From: JAOPZW01 sp036379935
Lineage (GTDB): Bacteria > Actinomycetota > Thermoleophilia > Solirubrobacterales > Solirubrobacteraceae
Direction of reading: 5' to 3'
NCBI GenBank assembly: GCA_036379935.1
Contig: DASVFT010000078.1
Coordinates: 1 to 56,278, forward strand
Length of the DNA stretch: 56,278 nucleotides
Positions 40,379 through 49,104 of this stretch are shown in pieces (within the stretch, counting starts at the first letter, position 1; every line of letters starts with the position of its first letter). Below the pieces are notes generated by a model. The model made no database searches. It was not told the DNA's origin and was given only the letters and a program-made list of their open reading frames with translations. A program made the translations under genes and the position numbers.

Positions 40379-42361
40379 ATGGTTCTTCGCCGCCCTCCTG
40401 CGGCCGTCTGGCCGCTCGGAGTCTTCGCGGCATGGTTGGTCGCGCATGAGGTACAGGTCATCGTCGCGCCGCATGCCTCGGTCGGCCCTGCCCGTGTCAT
40501 TCACATCGCCGGACTCGTCGTCGCCGCCGTCGCCTGCGCCATCGGAGGCTGGCGTGAGCCGGGCGAGCGCGCCGCGTGGGCGTGCATCGCCGCCGCGATC
40601 GGTTCGTGGACCCTCGGCGAGATCTACTTCGCCACCGTGCTGTGGGACGCCAAGGACGTGCCGGTCCCGTCGTGGGCCGACGCGGGCTACCTCGGCACCT
40701 ACCCCCTGCTCTTCGCCGGGCTCATCCTCCTCGCCCGCCGGCGCGTGCGCTCGTCGACCGTCACGCTGTGGATCGATGGGCTGACCGCGGCGCTTTCGCT
40801 GGCCGCGTTGAGCGCCGCGGTGGTGTTGCAGGCCGTCCTCGGCTCGATCGGCGGCCGGCGCCTGGCGGTGGCCACGAACCTCGCCTATCCGCTCGGCGAC
40901 CTCGTCCTGCTGGGACTGCTCGTGGCGCTGGTCGCGATCAACGGCTGGCGCATCGAGCGGCGCACGGCCGTGCTGGCCGCAGGAGTGCTGTCGTTCTGGG
41001 CGGCCGACAGCATCTTCCTCGTCCAGCAGGTGCAGGGAACGTACGTCGCCGGCGGCTGGCTCGACATCGGCTGGTGGGGCGGCCTGCTCCTGCTCGCCAT
41101 CGCCGCGTGGATGCGCCCCGCCGCGCCGGCTCCGGCCGGCGCCGCGCAGCGGACGAGCGCCATCGTCGTCCCCGCCGCGTTCGCCACCGCGGGCATCGGG
41201 TTGCTCATCTACGCCGGGTTCGAGGACGTCACGCCGGTGAGCATCGTCCTGGCCGGGGCGGCGATGTTGGCAGTGGTGGGCCGGCTCGTCGTCACCTTCC
41301 GCCAGAACGTCGCGGTCATGCGCGCCAGCCGCCGCGAGGCCCTGACCGATGCGCTCACCGGCCTGGGCAACCGCCGCCAGCTCACCCTCGACCTCGAGGT
41401 CGAGCTCGGGCGCGCCACGGTGGCCGAGCCGGTGTGCCTCGTGCTCTTCGACCTCGATGGCTTCAAGCACTACAACGACACCTTCGGCCATCCCGCCGGG
41501 GATGCCCTGCTCGTCCGCCTCGCCGCCGCCCTGCGCGACACGCTGGCCGACCGGGCGACCGCCTACCGCATGGGCGGCGACGAGTTCTGTGCCCTGGTGC
41601 GGGTGGAGGCAGCGGCGGTCGGGGATCTCGTCGCCTCCGCCGCACGAGCGCTGTCCGACCATGGCGACGGGTTCGCGATCAGCGCCTCGTTCGGGTCGGT
41701 GCTCCTGCCCGCGGAGGCCGGCACCGCGTCCGAAGCGCTGCGCATAGCCGACACCCGCATGTACTCGCACAAGCGCTCCGGCCGCATCGCGATCGAGCGC
41801 CAGACCCACGACCTGCTCCTCACCGTCCTGGCCGAGATCAGTCCCAAGGTCGAGCACGTCGGCGACGTCGCCGATCTCGCCGTGGCCGTCGCGCGCCAGC
41901 TCGGCATGCCCGCCGACGCGGTCGCGCGTGTCGGCGACGCGGCCCGCCTGCACGACATCGGCAAGCTCGGCATCCCCGACGCGATCCTCTCGAAGCCCGG
42001 CCCGCTGGACGACGCCGAGTGGGAGTTCATGCGCCGCCATACGCTCATCGGCGAGCGCATCATCGGGGCGGCGCCGATGCTGCGCCCGGTGGCGCGCCTC
42101 GTGCGCTCCACCCACGAGCGCTACGACGGCGGCGGCTATCCCGACGGCCTGGCGGGCGAGGACATCCCGCTCGGCGCGCGCATCATCGCGGTGTGCGACG
42201 CCTTCCACGCCATGACCGCCGAGCGCAGCTACCGCGAGGCGCGCAGCGCCGACGAGGCCGTCGCAGAGCTCGAGCGCTGCGCCGGCGGCCAGTTCGACCC
42301 CGCGGTCGTGCGGGCGTGCGCGCTGACCCTCGAGATGCGCGCGCGCCGCCTCGCGGCCTGA
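40379..42361 (+). CDS. Membrane GGDEF + HD-GYP protein (c-di-GMP synthesis and breakdown)
   Basis: 660 residues from ATG 40379 (GTG 40373 is an alternative). About 300 residues form 8-9 membrane segments (a MASE-like sensory region), then a GGDEF domain with the intact motif GGDEF at about 398, and finally an HD-GYP domain with HDIGK (about 524) and HERYDGGGYPDGL (about 578). Both catalytic motifs are intact, so it can in principle both make and degrade c-di-GMP; a GGDEF/HD-GYP pairing is less usual than GGDEF/EAL. The N-terminal membrane part presumably senses a signal. No other c-di-GMP enzyme is in the window. Confidence 0.93.
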   Translation: MVLRRPPAAVWPLGVFAAWLVAHEVQVIVAPHASVGPARVIHIAGLVVAAVACAIGGWREPGERAAWACIAAAIGSWTLGEIYFATVLWDAKDVPVPSWADAGYLGTYPLLFAGLILLARRRVRSSTVTLWIDGLTAALSLAALSAAVVLQAVLGSIGGRRLAVATNLAYPLGDLVLLGLLVALVAINGWRIERRTAVLAAGVLSFWAADSIFLVQQVQGTYVAGGWLDIGWWGGLLLLAIAAWMRPAAPAPAGAAQRTSAIVVPAAFATAGIGLLIYAGFEDVTPVSIVLAGAAMLAVVGRLVVTFRQNVAVMRASRREALTDALTGLGNRRQLTLDLEVELGRATVAEPVCLVLFDLDGFKHYNDTFGHPAGDALLVRLAAALRDTLADRATAYRMGGDEFCALVRVEAAAVGDLVASAARALSDHGDGFAISASFGSVLLPAEAGTASEALRIADTRMYSHKRSGRIAIERQTHDLLLTVLAEISPKVEHVGDVADLAVAVARQLGMPADAVARVGDAARLHDIGKLGIPDAILSKPGPLDDAEWEFMRRHTLIGERIIGAAPMLRPVARLVRSTHERYDGGGYPDGLAGEDIPLGARIIAVCDAFHAMTAERSYREARSADEAVAELERCAGGQFDPAVVRACALTLEMRARRLAA

Positions 42362-42374
42362 GCGGGCTCTTCGG

Positions 42375-43301
42375 TCACTGGTCGAGCTGGTCGAGGGTGC
42401 AAGCCTCGGGCGCCTTGTCGTCGCGCCAGCGCAGGACCTTCGTGCCGTGGCGAATGCGCCCGTCGGAGACGTGGTCGAACGTGATCTCGACCACGAGCTC
42501 GGGCCGCAGCGCGACCCATTCGAGGTCGCGACCCTGAGTCCAGCGGCTCGGATCGCCGCTGCCGCGCTCGCCGGTCTCGTAGGGCGCGAGGCGGTCGACG
42601 AGCTCGCGCTTGTCCTTGGCCGAGAAGCCGCTCGAGTGCCCGACCTCGTGGAGCTTTCCGTCCTCGCCGTAGAGGCCGAGGATGAGCGCGCCGACGGTCC
42701 GCTCGGCCTTGCCCGGGCGCCATCCGAGCACGACCGCATCGATCGTGCGCACCCGCTTGACCTTGACCATCCCGGTGCGCTCGCCGGGCTGATACGGGGC
42801 GTCCGACTCCTTGGCGATCACGCCCTCGGCCTCGCGCAGCCAGTGCTCGGCCTCGCCGGGGCTGTGGACGACCGGCGTCAGCTCGACCGGCGCGGCCACG
42901 AGCTCCTCGAGGGCGGCGCGGCGCTCGAGGTAGGGCAGGTCCATGAGCACGTCGTCGTCGCGGGCCAGCAGGTCGAAGGCGTAGTAGGTGGCGGGCGTCT
43001 CCTCGGCCAGCCGGGCGATCCGCGAGGCGGCGGGATGGATCCGCTGGCCCAGGGTGTCGAACGAGCTGGCCACGATCTCGCCGTCGAGGACGTAGCGCCC
43101 CGGCGGGAAGCGCAGCTCGGGGAAGTAGCGGCTCAGCGGGCGGCCGTTGCGCGACTGTAGGTAGGTCTCGTCGCCGTCGACGAAGGCGACGGCGCGGAAG
43201 CCGTCCCACTTGGGCTCGTAGGCCCAGCCCTCACCCTCGGGCAGGCTCGCTCGCGAGCGCGCGAGCTGGGGCGGCAGCGGCGGGGTCAAGGGCAGAGACA
43301 C
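42375..43301 (-). CDS. ATP-dependent DNA ligase, LigC-like
   Basis: 308 residues from GTG 43301; the open frame to 43670 belongs to another gene. The active-site KWDG Lys31 (YEPKWDGFRA), motifs III (YYAFDLLARD), IV (EGVIAKESDAPY) and V (MVKVKRVRTIDAVVLGWRPG), and the C-terminal OB-fold ending HGTKVLRWRDDKAPEAC are all present. Length and absence of accessory domains fit the LigC group of actinobacteria, accessory ligases for nick or gap repair. The start overlaps the end of the EamA gene by 71 bp. Confidence 0.9.
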   Translation of the reverse strand: MSLPLTPPLPPQLARSRASLPEGEGWAYEPKWDGFRAVAFVDGDETYLQSRNGRPLSRYFPELRFPPGRYVLDGEIVASSFDTLGQRIHPAASRIARLAEETPATYYAFDLLARDDDVLMDLPYLERRAALEELVAAPVELTPVVHSPGEAEHWLREAEGVIAKESDAPYQPGERTGMVKVKRVRTIDAVVLGWRPGKAERTVGALILGLYGEDGKLHEVGHSSGFSAKDKRELVDRLAPYETGERGSGDPSRWTQGRDLEWVALRPELVVEITFDHVSDGRIRHGTKVLRWRDDKAPEACTLDQLDQ

Positions 43302-44199
43302 GTCCTCGCACCTTAACCGCCAGGAGGATGACGGCCGCGAGCACGAGCGCCCCGCCGAGGATCTGGACGAGCCCGAGCCGCTCGTCGAACCAGAGCATGG
43401 CCGCGGACACCGTGACGACCGGCTCGACGGTCGAGACGATCGACGCGGTTGCCGGCCCGACCTTCGGCAGGCCAAGGAGGAACGCGCTGATCGGCACCAC
43501 CGTCGAGGCGAGCGCGAGTGTGACGATCCAGACCCAGCCGCCCGACCGGAAGCCGAGGTCGAGGGTCCCGCTGGCGAGGCCGGCCGTCCACAGCGTGACG
43601 GCCGCGCCGGTGGCGATGAGGGCGCTGACGAGGAACGGGTCGATCCGCAGGACGACGCGGTCGGCGACAAGGATGTAGACCGCGTAGGCGGTCGCGGAGC
43701 CCAGCGCGAGGACGACGCCTAGCGGATCCAGTGCGCCGCCGTTGCCGCCGACCAGCACGAGCGCCGCGCCGCCGGTGGCGAGCGCGAGCGCCGCCAGGCT
43801 GCGCCGATCCGGGCGGGCGCGGCCCAGGGCGACGGCGCCCGCGAAGACCAGCGCCGGGTAGATGTAGAGCAGTAGCGCCGTCATCGACGCGTCCATGCGC
43901 GTCAGCGCGGCGAAGTAGCCGCCGGACTGGGCGGCATAGCCGATCGCGCCGAGGGCGAGCCCGGCCACCACGACGCTGCGCGCCGGCGCCGCGGAGATGA
44001 CTCCGCTCGCGCGGCGCGCGGCGACGATGGCCCAGAAGGCGCCCGCCGCGAGGCTGAAGCGCAGGGCCAGGAGGGTCAGGACGGAGACGTCGTCGCCATA
44101 CGCCTTCTTGGCGAACACCGCCATCAGGCCGAAGCCGACGGCGGACAGGAGGCAGAGGGCGACGCCTCGGCGGTGGTTGCTAGAGGTTGCGCTCGTCAC
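43231..44199 (-). CDS. EamA-family (DMT) transporter
   Basis: About 322 residues from GTG 44199 (the frame extends to 44235). Ten membrane segments in two EamA repeats (VALCLLSAVGFGLMAVFAKK; ALGSATAYAVYILVADRVVL). Members export metabolites such as amino acids or nucleosides; substrate unknown. The start overlaps by 20 bp the end of a 32-residue membrane peptide ORF, suggesting coupling. It is divergent, with about 150 bp between, from a LysR regulator that may control it. The 3' end overlaps the DNA-ligase start. Confidence 0.88.
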   Translation of the reverse strand: MTSATSSNHRRGVALCLLSAVGFGLMAVFAKKAYGDDVSVLTLLALRFSLAAGAFWAIVAARRASGVISAAPARSVVVAGLALGAIGYAAQSGGYFAALTRMDASMTALLLYIYPALVFAGAVALGRARPDRRSLAALALATGGAALVLVGGNGGALDPLGVVLALGSATAYAVYILVADRVVLRIDPFLVSALIATGAAVTLWTAGLASGTLDLGFRSGGWVWIVTLALASTVVPISAFLLGLPKVGPATASIVSTVEPVVTVSAAMLWFDERLGLVQILGGALVLAAVILLAVKVRGRVSALDPAAAAPARALASEPARG

Positions 44200-44278
44200 G
44201 GCGGCTGTCGGCGCCGTAGCGTAGAGCCAGGGCACCGAGCGCGCCGAAGACGGCCATGACGGTGATGAGGGAAAGCAT
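44180..44278 (-). CDS. Small single-TM membrane peptide
   Basis: A 32-codon ORF: MLSLITVMAVFGALGALALR then YGADSRRDERNL. One membrane helix followed by a charged tail, the usual form of small actinobacterial membrane peptides. It starts at an ATG, ends by overlapping the GTG start of the EamA gene by 20 bp, and is the first gene after the divergent LysR promoter region, so it is likely co-transcribed with the exporter and could be a regulatory or accessory subunit. No family name is certain. Confidence 0.65.
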   Translation of the reverse strand: MLSLITVMAVFGALGALALRYGADSRRDERNL

Positions 44279-44347
44279 GCCTACATGATCGGACATACGT
44301 TCTCATACCTGTAGCCTTTGTTACCTGCAGCTCCTCAAGGATCAGCC

Positions 44348-45295
44348 TTGACCTTGCAACAGCTCCAGTACTTCCTCGCCGCCTTCCGCCACGGGTCGTT
44401 CTCAGCGGCAGCCGAGGAGCTGCATATGGCTCAGCCGTCGCTCTCCGAGCAGGTGCGGCGGCTCGAGGACGAGCTCGGCGTGCGCCTCTTCCAGCGGGTC
44501 GGGAGGGGGCTGACGCCGACCGAGGCCGGGCATGCGCTGCGCCCGCACGCCGAGCGCACGCTCGACGCGGCCGAGGGCGCCCGAGAGTCCGTGGTCGCCG
44601 TGCGCGAGCTCCGGGGCGGGACGGCCACCTTCGGCACGTGGGGCACCGCTCGCTACTACCCGGGCGTCGACCTCGTCGCCGAGTTCCGGCGCCGCCATCC
44701 CAACGTGCGCGTCCGTGTGCTCGGCCAGAACTCCTCGGAGGTCGTCGAGGCCGTGCGCGCCGGCGAGCTCGAGGCGGGCATGGTCGCCCTGCCGATCGAC
44801 GACCGCGGCCTGGACGTCCAGCCCATCATGCGCGACGAGATCGTCTACGCGTCGATCGATCCTGCGCGCGTGCGCCACGCGATGACGATCGAGGCGCTGG
44901 CCGAGGCGCCCCTCATCCTCCCCGACGCCAGCTGGGCCACGGAGGACCCCACGCGCCGCCAGCTGGCCGAGCTGGCCCAGCGCGTCGGCGTGTCGATCCA
45001 GCCGCAGATCGACGTCGAGGACGTCGAGGCCGCCATCGAGCTCGCCGCGCGCGGGGTCGGCGACACGCTCGTCGCGCGCGGGATCCTGCTCGCGATGGGC
45101 CGGCGCGTGCCGAAGCGGTTGGGCTGGGTCCCGTTCGACGAGCCGATCTACGACACCTTCGCCTTCATCGCGCGCGCCCACGCGCCGCTGTCGCCCGCCT
45201 CGCGCGAGTTCCTCGCGCTGGCGCGCGACCGCCTGACCGAGCTGGCGCGGGCGCTGCGGACCGAGCCGCCGCGCCGGCGCGTGCCCGGCGCGTAG
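44348..45295 (+). CDS. LysR-family transcriptional regulator
   Basis: 315 residues from TTG 44348, preceded by an AAGGA Shine-Dalgarno (44337-44341); an earlier TTG at 44318 is possible. The helix-turn-helix is complete and typical (LQQLQYFLAAFRHGSFSAAA, LHMAQPSLSEQVRRLEDELG), followed by a full effector-binding domain (RRHPNVRVRVLGQNSSEVVE). It is divergent from the small-peptide/EamA operon and most likely controls it. Effector unknown. Confidence 0.92.
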   Translation: MTLQQLQYFLAAFRHGSFSAAAEELHMAQPSLSEQVRRLEDELGVRLFQRVGRGLTPTEAGHALRPHAERTLDAAEGARESVVAVRELRGGTATFGTWGTARYYPGVDLVAEFRRRHPNVRVRVLGQNSSEVVEAVRAGELEAGMVALPIDDRGLDVQPIMRDEIVYASIDPARVRHAMTIEALAEAPLILPDASWATEDPTRRQLAELAQRVGVSIQPQIDVEDVEAAIELAARGVGDTLVARGILLAMGRRVPKRLGWVPFDEPIYDTFAFIARAHAPLSPASREFLALARDRLTELARALRTEPPRRRVPGA

Positions 45296-45310
45296 GACTA
45301 CGATGCGTCC

Positions 45311-46027
45311 ATGAGCACCGATCACGCCACCGTCGCCGAGGAGGAGTACCTCCAGACCCTCTTCTGGCTTCAGGAGGCGGGCCTGCCCATGACGGGGGCC
45401 AACGTGGCGCGGGCCATGCAGCTTTCGCCGCCGACGGTGCACGAGATGGTCGGCCGCCTCGAGCGCGACGGCTACATCACGCGCGCGGGCGACAAGTCGA
45501 TCTCCTTCACTGACAGCGGGGCCGAGCACGCCGAGGGCGTCGTGCGCCGGCACCGCCTCATCGAGCGCTTCCTCACCGACGTCCTCGGCATCCCGTGGGA
45601 CGAGGTCCACGAGGAGGCCGAGCGCCTGGAGCACGCGATGTCGCCGGTGCTGGAGGAGCGCATGCTGGCGGCGATCGGAGACGCCAAGACGTGCCCGCAC
45701 GGCCACCCGATCGTGGCCGGCACCCGCATCGAGGGCGTGCCGCTCGCCGACGTCGTCGAGGGAGCGTCGGTCACGGTCCTGCGCCTCGAGAACGAGGCCG
45801 AGGACCTGCTGCACTATCTGAAGGACGCCGGCCTCGACCCCGGCTTGCAGGCCACGGTCAAGGGCGGCGTCGACGACGAGGTCGTCCTCGACGCCGGCGG
45901 CGGGCGTGAGGTGCGCGTCCTGCGGACGGTGGCCGAGACCGTCTCGGTGGTGGCCGATCCATCGCCACCCCCGCGCGTCGCGCTGCCCGAGCAGCTGGTG
46001 CTCGCGCGCGACAAGTACGGCCGCTAG
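45311..46027 (+). CDS. DtxR/MntR-family metal-dependent regulator
   Basis: 238 residues. N-terminal winged helix (EEYLQTLFWLQEAGLPMTGA, MQLSPPTVHEMVGRLERDGY), dimerisation/metal region (RRHRLIERFLTDVLGIPWDE, then HEEAERLEHAMSPVLEERML, then CPHGHPI), and a C-terminal FeoA/SH3-like domain (VTVLRLENEAEDLLHYLKDA). It would repress iron or manganese uptake genes when metal-loaded. It starts 15 bp after the LysR stop, so the two regulators may be co-transcribed. Confidence 0.92.
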   Translation: MSTDHATVAEEEYLQTLFWLQEAGLPMTGANVARAMQLSPPTVHEMVGRLERDGYITRAGDKSISFTDSGAEHAEGVVRRHRLIERFLTDVLGIPWDEVHEEAERLEHAMSPVLEERMLAAIGDAKTCPHGHPIVAGTRIEGVPLADVVEGASVTVLRLENEAEDLLHYLKDAGLDPGLQATVKGGVDDEVVLDAGGGREVRVLRTVAETVSVVADPSPPPRVALPEQLVLARDKYGR

Positions 46028-46172
46028 GTGGAACGGCGGCTAGCCGGAGCTTCGCGGCGCGTCGTCGAGAGGCGGGGCGGCTCGGACCGGCGCCTGTTGG
46101 ATGACAGGCACCGAGGAGAGATGACACGAACGCGTGTTGTTTCGCGTGCGGGTCGTGCCGCACGATCGAGCC

Positions 46173-47111
46173 ATGCCTCAACTGCGCTCGATCGGCCCCG
46201 GAAACCGACGCCAATCCGACGCAGTTCGGAGGATCGCGGGCGACCAAGGGGGCATCGTCGCCCGGACGCAGCTGATCGCCGCGGACGTGAGCACCTCGAC
46301 CATCGACCGCGCACTCCGCTCGGGTCGTCTCCACCGCATCCACAGCGGCGTCTATTCGACGCAAGCGCCGGAGCTCGGCGGCGAGGACGCTCTCCTCATT
46401 GCCGCTTTGCTGGCCGTCGGCGAGGGCGCCGTCCTCAGCCACCAAACGGCCGCGTGGCGTTGGCACCTCATCCCCGCGCCCCCGACGACCAGAGAGCTTG
46501 CCGTGTCGAACCGCCGCAAGCCCCCGCCCGGCCTCATCCTGCACCGAAGCCGGCTTCGCCCCACCGACCTCACCCTCAACGCCGGCCTCCCCACGACCTC
46601 CGTCCCCCGCACCCTCCTCGATCTGGCCGCGACGTACCGGCGATCTGCCCTCCTCCGCGCCCTCGCCGAGGCCGAGTTCCACCACGACCTCCGCCCCGCC
46701 GACGTCTACCGTGCCCTTCGGCGCGGCCACCCGGGCAGCGCCAGCCTCCGAGCGGCCCTGAAGGCCCACGCCCCCGGCTACGGCGAAGCGAAGAGCCACC
46801 TCGAACGCCGCTTCCGGCGGCTGCTCGTCGAGCGCGGCATCGAGCTTCCACGACGCAACGAGCCGCTGGGCCCCTGGACCATCGACTGCCTCTGGCCCGA
46901 CCGCCGGGTCGCGGTGGAGCTCGACGGGCGCCAGCACGAGCGCCCGCGCCAAGCCGACAGCGACGACGACCGCGACCTCTGGCTGCGTCGCAACCGCTAC
47001 GTCGCCCGCCGCTACGGCACGAAGCAGATCGGGACGCGACCCGACGACGTGATCGCGGATCTCGAGGACGCGTTCGCCCAGGCGGTGATGCTGGGGTACG
47101 CGGCGGCTTAG
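46173..47111 (+). CDS. AbiEi-like antitoxin domain fused to DUF559 nuclease-like domain
   Basis: 312 residues from ATG 46173. The N-terminus is a winged-helix AbiEi/PF13338-type domain (GDQGGIVARTQLIAADVSTS, ALRSGRLHRIHSGVYSTQAP) with the following AbiEi_C-like part (LAVGEGAVLSHQTAAWRWHL, LPTTSVPRTLLDLAATYRRS). The C-terminus matches DUF559/VSR-like PD-(D/E)XK folds (IDCLWPDRRVAVELDGRQHE, with D and the ELDG motif). No AbiEii toxin gene is adjacent, so it is an orphan of the AbiE architecture; such proteins are common in actinobacteria with unknown role. The stop overlaps the convergent aminotransferase by 4 bp. Confidence 0.85.
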   Translation: MPQLRSIGPGNRRQSDAVRRIAGDQGGIVARTQLIAADVSTSTIDRALRSGRLHRIHSGVYSTQAPELGGEDALLIAALLAVGEGAVLSHQTAAWRWHLIPAPPTTRELAVSNRRKPPPGLILHRSRLRPTDLTLNAGLPTTSVPRTLLDLAATYRRSALLRALAEAEFHHDLRPADVYRALRRGHPGSASLRAALKAHAPGYGEAKSHLERRFRRLLVERGIELPRRNEPLGPWTIDCLWPDRRVAVELDGRQHERPRQADSDDDRDLWLRRNRYVARRYGTKQIGTRPDDVIADLEDAFAQAVMLGYAAA

Positions 47112-48214
47112 GCCGCGGCGGGGGTTCCGCTCAGGCTGTGGTAGGCGTCGGCGAGGCGCCCGATGCCGTTGTCGATCTGCTCGGGGGTGACGCCCGAGTA
47201 GGCGAGGCGGAGGGTGTTGTGGCCGCCTTCGAGCAGGAAGTCGGTGCCCTTGACGAACGTCACGCCGCGCTCGCCGGCGGCGGCGAAGAGCTTGTCGACG
47301 TCGGTGCCTTCGGGGAGCTCGACCCACATGAAGTAGCCGCCCTCGGGAGCGACGAAGCGGGCGTCGGGCAGGTCGCGCTCAAGTGCGGTGACGAGGGCGT
47401 CGACGCGGGCCTTGAGGTTGGTGCGCACGGTCTCGATCGACCGGTCCAGCGCGCCGCTGCGGCAGAACTCGTGGACGATCGCCTGGGCGACCATGTTCGG
47501 GCTGATGTACGTGTTGGTCGCGCGCTTGACGATTCTGGCGATCAGCTCGGCGGGGCCGACGAGGTAGCCGACACGGATGCCGGGGCACACGGTCTTCGAG
47601 AACGAGCTCGCATAGACGACGTTCTCGTCGCGATCGAGGCTGAGCATCGTCGGCAGCGGGTCGCCGGCGAAGCGGATCGAGACGTACGGGTCGTCCTCGA
47701 AGAGCGTGAACTCGTGCTTGCGCGCGAGGGCGACGAGCGCGTCGCGCTTCTCCCGACTGAGCGTGTAGCCGGCGGGGTTCTGGAAGTTGGGGATGATGTG
47801 GGCGAGCCTGGGCTCGACGCCGGCATCGATGAGGTTCGCGATGCCGTCGACGTCGATGCCGTCGTGCTCGAGCTCGACCATGCGGATGTCGGCCAGGCGC
47901 TGGCGCAGCCCCAGCAGCGTGCGGTCGTAGGTCGGGCGCTCGACGATGACCGTGTCGCTGGGCTCGACGAGCTCGTCGAACAGGAACGCGTCGGCCTGCA
48001 TCGAGCCGTTGGTGATGACGACCTGCGACGGCTCGACGCTGTGCTGCTCGGCGATCCACTCGCGCAGCGGCACGTAGCCGATGGAGGTGCCGTACGCGGT
48101 GGCGCCGCCCGGGTCGTTCTCGAACGCGCGCGCTGCCGCCTCCTTGAGTCCCTCGACGTCGACGATGTCCAGCGAGGGCGCCCCGCGGGCGAACGAGATC
48201 GTGTCGGCGGCCAT
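47108..48214 (-). CDS. PLP-dependent aminotransferase (class I/II)
   Basis: 368 residues from ATG 48214 (MAADTISFARGAPSLDIVDV). The PLP lysine lies in YASSFSKTVCPGIRVGYL; other hallmarks are VIIERPTYDRTL-like and IPNFQNPAGYTLSREKRDAL, and IRFAGDPLPT-like strands. It belongs to the 2-aminoadipate/kynurenine-type aminotransferase group (aromatic or branched-chain amino acids). Substrate unknown. Ends 4 bp inside the convergent AbiEi-like gene. Confidence 0.93.
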   Translation of the reverse strand: MAADTISFARGAPSLDIVDVEGLKEAAARAFENDPGGATAYGTSIGYVPLREWIAEQHSVEPSQVVITNGSMQADAFLFDELVEPSDTVIVERPTYDRTLLGLRQRLADIRMVELEHDGIDVDGIANLIDAGVEPRLAHIIPNFQNPAGYTLSREKRDALVALARKHEFTLFEDDPYVSIRFAGDPLPTMLSLDRDENVVYASSFSKTVCPGIRVGYLVGPAELIARIVKRATNTYISPNMVAQAIVHEFCRSGALDRSIETVRTNLKARVDALVTALERDLPDARFVAPEGGYFMWVELPEGTDVDKLFAAAGERGVTFVKGTDFLLEGGHNTLRLAYSGVTPEQIDNGIGRLADAYHSLSGTPAAA

Positions 48215-48252
48215 GGGGCGAAGGGTAGGCGACACCGCCGCGGGGCGTCAGG

Positions 48253-49104
48253 TCACTGCGTCAGCACCAGGTAGATGCCGACCGCCGCGCCCACGACGAC
48301 GACGAGCAGCAGGATGAACAGCAGCGCGCTACCCAACCTGCGCCCCCGCTGCGACGGCCCAAGCCACGACGGCACCTCGCCATCGGGCTCGGCGGGCGCC
48401 GGTTCGACCGCAACGGGCTCGGCTGGCTCGGTCGCGGGTGGGGCGGGTTCGGCGGCGACGGGCTCGGGTGCCTCCCGCTCGGGACGCTCTGGCTCGAGCC
48501 GCTCTGGCTCCGGCGTCGCGGGGCGGGCGGCGAAGGGCTTGGCCTCGCGTGGCGCCGGCGCGGGGCTGACGGGCTCAGCGGCGGGTGGTTCGGTGGGCGC
48601 GGGGACGGCTTCCGGTGCAGCGGCGAGGGGCCCGAGTGCCTTGGGCTCGGCGGCGAAGGGTTCGAGTGGCTCGGGCTCGGCGGCAAAGGGTTCGAGTGGC
48701 TCGGGGTCGGCGGCGGGGGGCTCGCGTGGCTCAAGCTCGGCGGCAAAGGGTTCGAGTCGCTCGGGCTCGGCGCCAAAGGGTTCGAGTGGCTCCGGCCCGG
48801 CGGCGGCGGGCTCGGGTGGTTCTGGCGGGGGTGGACCGAGGATCGCTTGGAGCTCCTCGTCGGCGGCGATGACGAGCTCGACGCGGAGGCCCCGGACGTA
48901 GCGGGCGAGCGCAAGGAGGTCGACGTTCGGGTCAGCGACCGCGAGGCGGACGTGGTCGTCGCCGGCCTCGAGGGGGACGACGCGCGCGGCTCGGGCGGCG
49001 TCGGGTGGGATGACGCGGTCGAGCTCGGGGTCGTGCTCGTGGTCGCGCAGGCCGACGAACGGGAGGCCGGTGCGGAAGGCGACGGCGAGTGCTTCGTCGA
49101 TCAC
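48253..49104 (-). CDS. T2SSE_N-like domain protein with Pro/Glu repeat and C-terminal membrane anchor
   Basis: 283 residues. Residues 1-90 resemble the N-terminal domain of type II secretion/pilus ATPases (PF05157-like): LPFVGLRDHEHDPELDRVIP, then VRLAVADPNVDLLALARYVR. No ATPase follows. Instead a 150-residue Pro/Glu/Ala region contains tandem EPLEPFAAEP units, and the protein ends in one strong membrane segment (ALLFILLLVVVVGAAVGIYL). The first N-terminal motif needed for c-di-GMP binding by MshEN is absent. The ATG overlaps the stop of the upstream gene (ATGA), so the two are a coupled pair. The likely topology places the domain in the cytoplasm at the membrane. Function unknown. Confidence 0.75.
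   Translation of the reverse strand: MIDEALAVAFRTGLPFVGLRDHEHDPELDRVIPPDAARAARVVPLEAGDDHVRLAVADPNVDLLALARYVRGLRVELVIAADEELQAILGPPPPEPPEPAAAGPEPLEPFGAEPERLEPFAAELEPREPPAADPEPLEPFAAEPEPLEPFAAEPKALGPLAAAPEAVPAPTEPPAAEPVSPAPAPREAKPFAARPATPEPERLEPERPEREAPEPVAAEPAPPATEPAEPVAVEPAPAEPDGEVPSWLGPSQRGRRLGSALLFILLLVVVVGAAVGIYLVLTQ
48640..48820. repeat. Tandem 30-nt repeats encoding EPLEPFAAEP
   Basis: About six imperfect copies of a 30-nt unit (core GGCAAAGGGTTCGAGTGGCT on the plus strand) encode the Pro/Glu-rich spacer of the membrane-anchored T2SSE_N-like protein. The copies differ by a few bases, so the spacer may vary in length between strains. Confidence 0.75.

Noticed and set aside
48640..48820. 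CRISPR-like array suggested by the 30-nt periodicity
   Set aside because: The repeats are contiguous, imperfect, lack spacers and keep the reading frame (10-residue units), so they are coding repeats.
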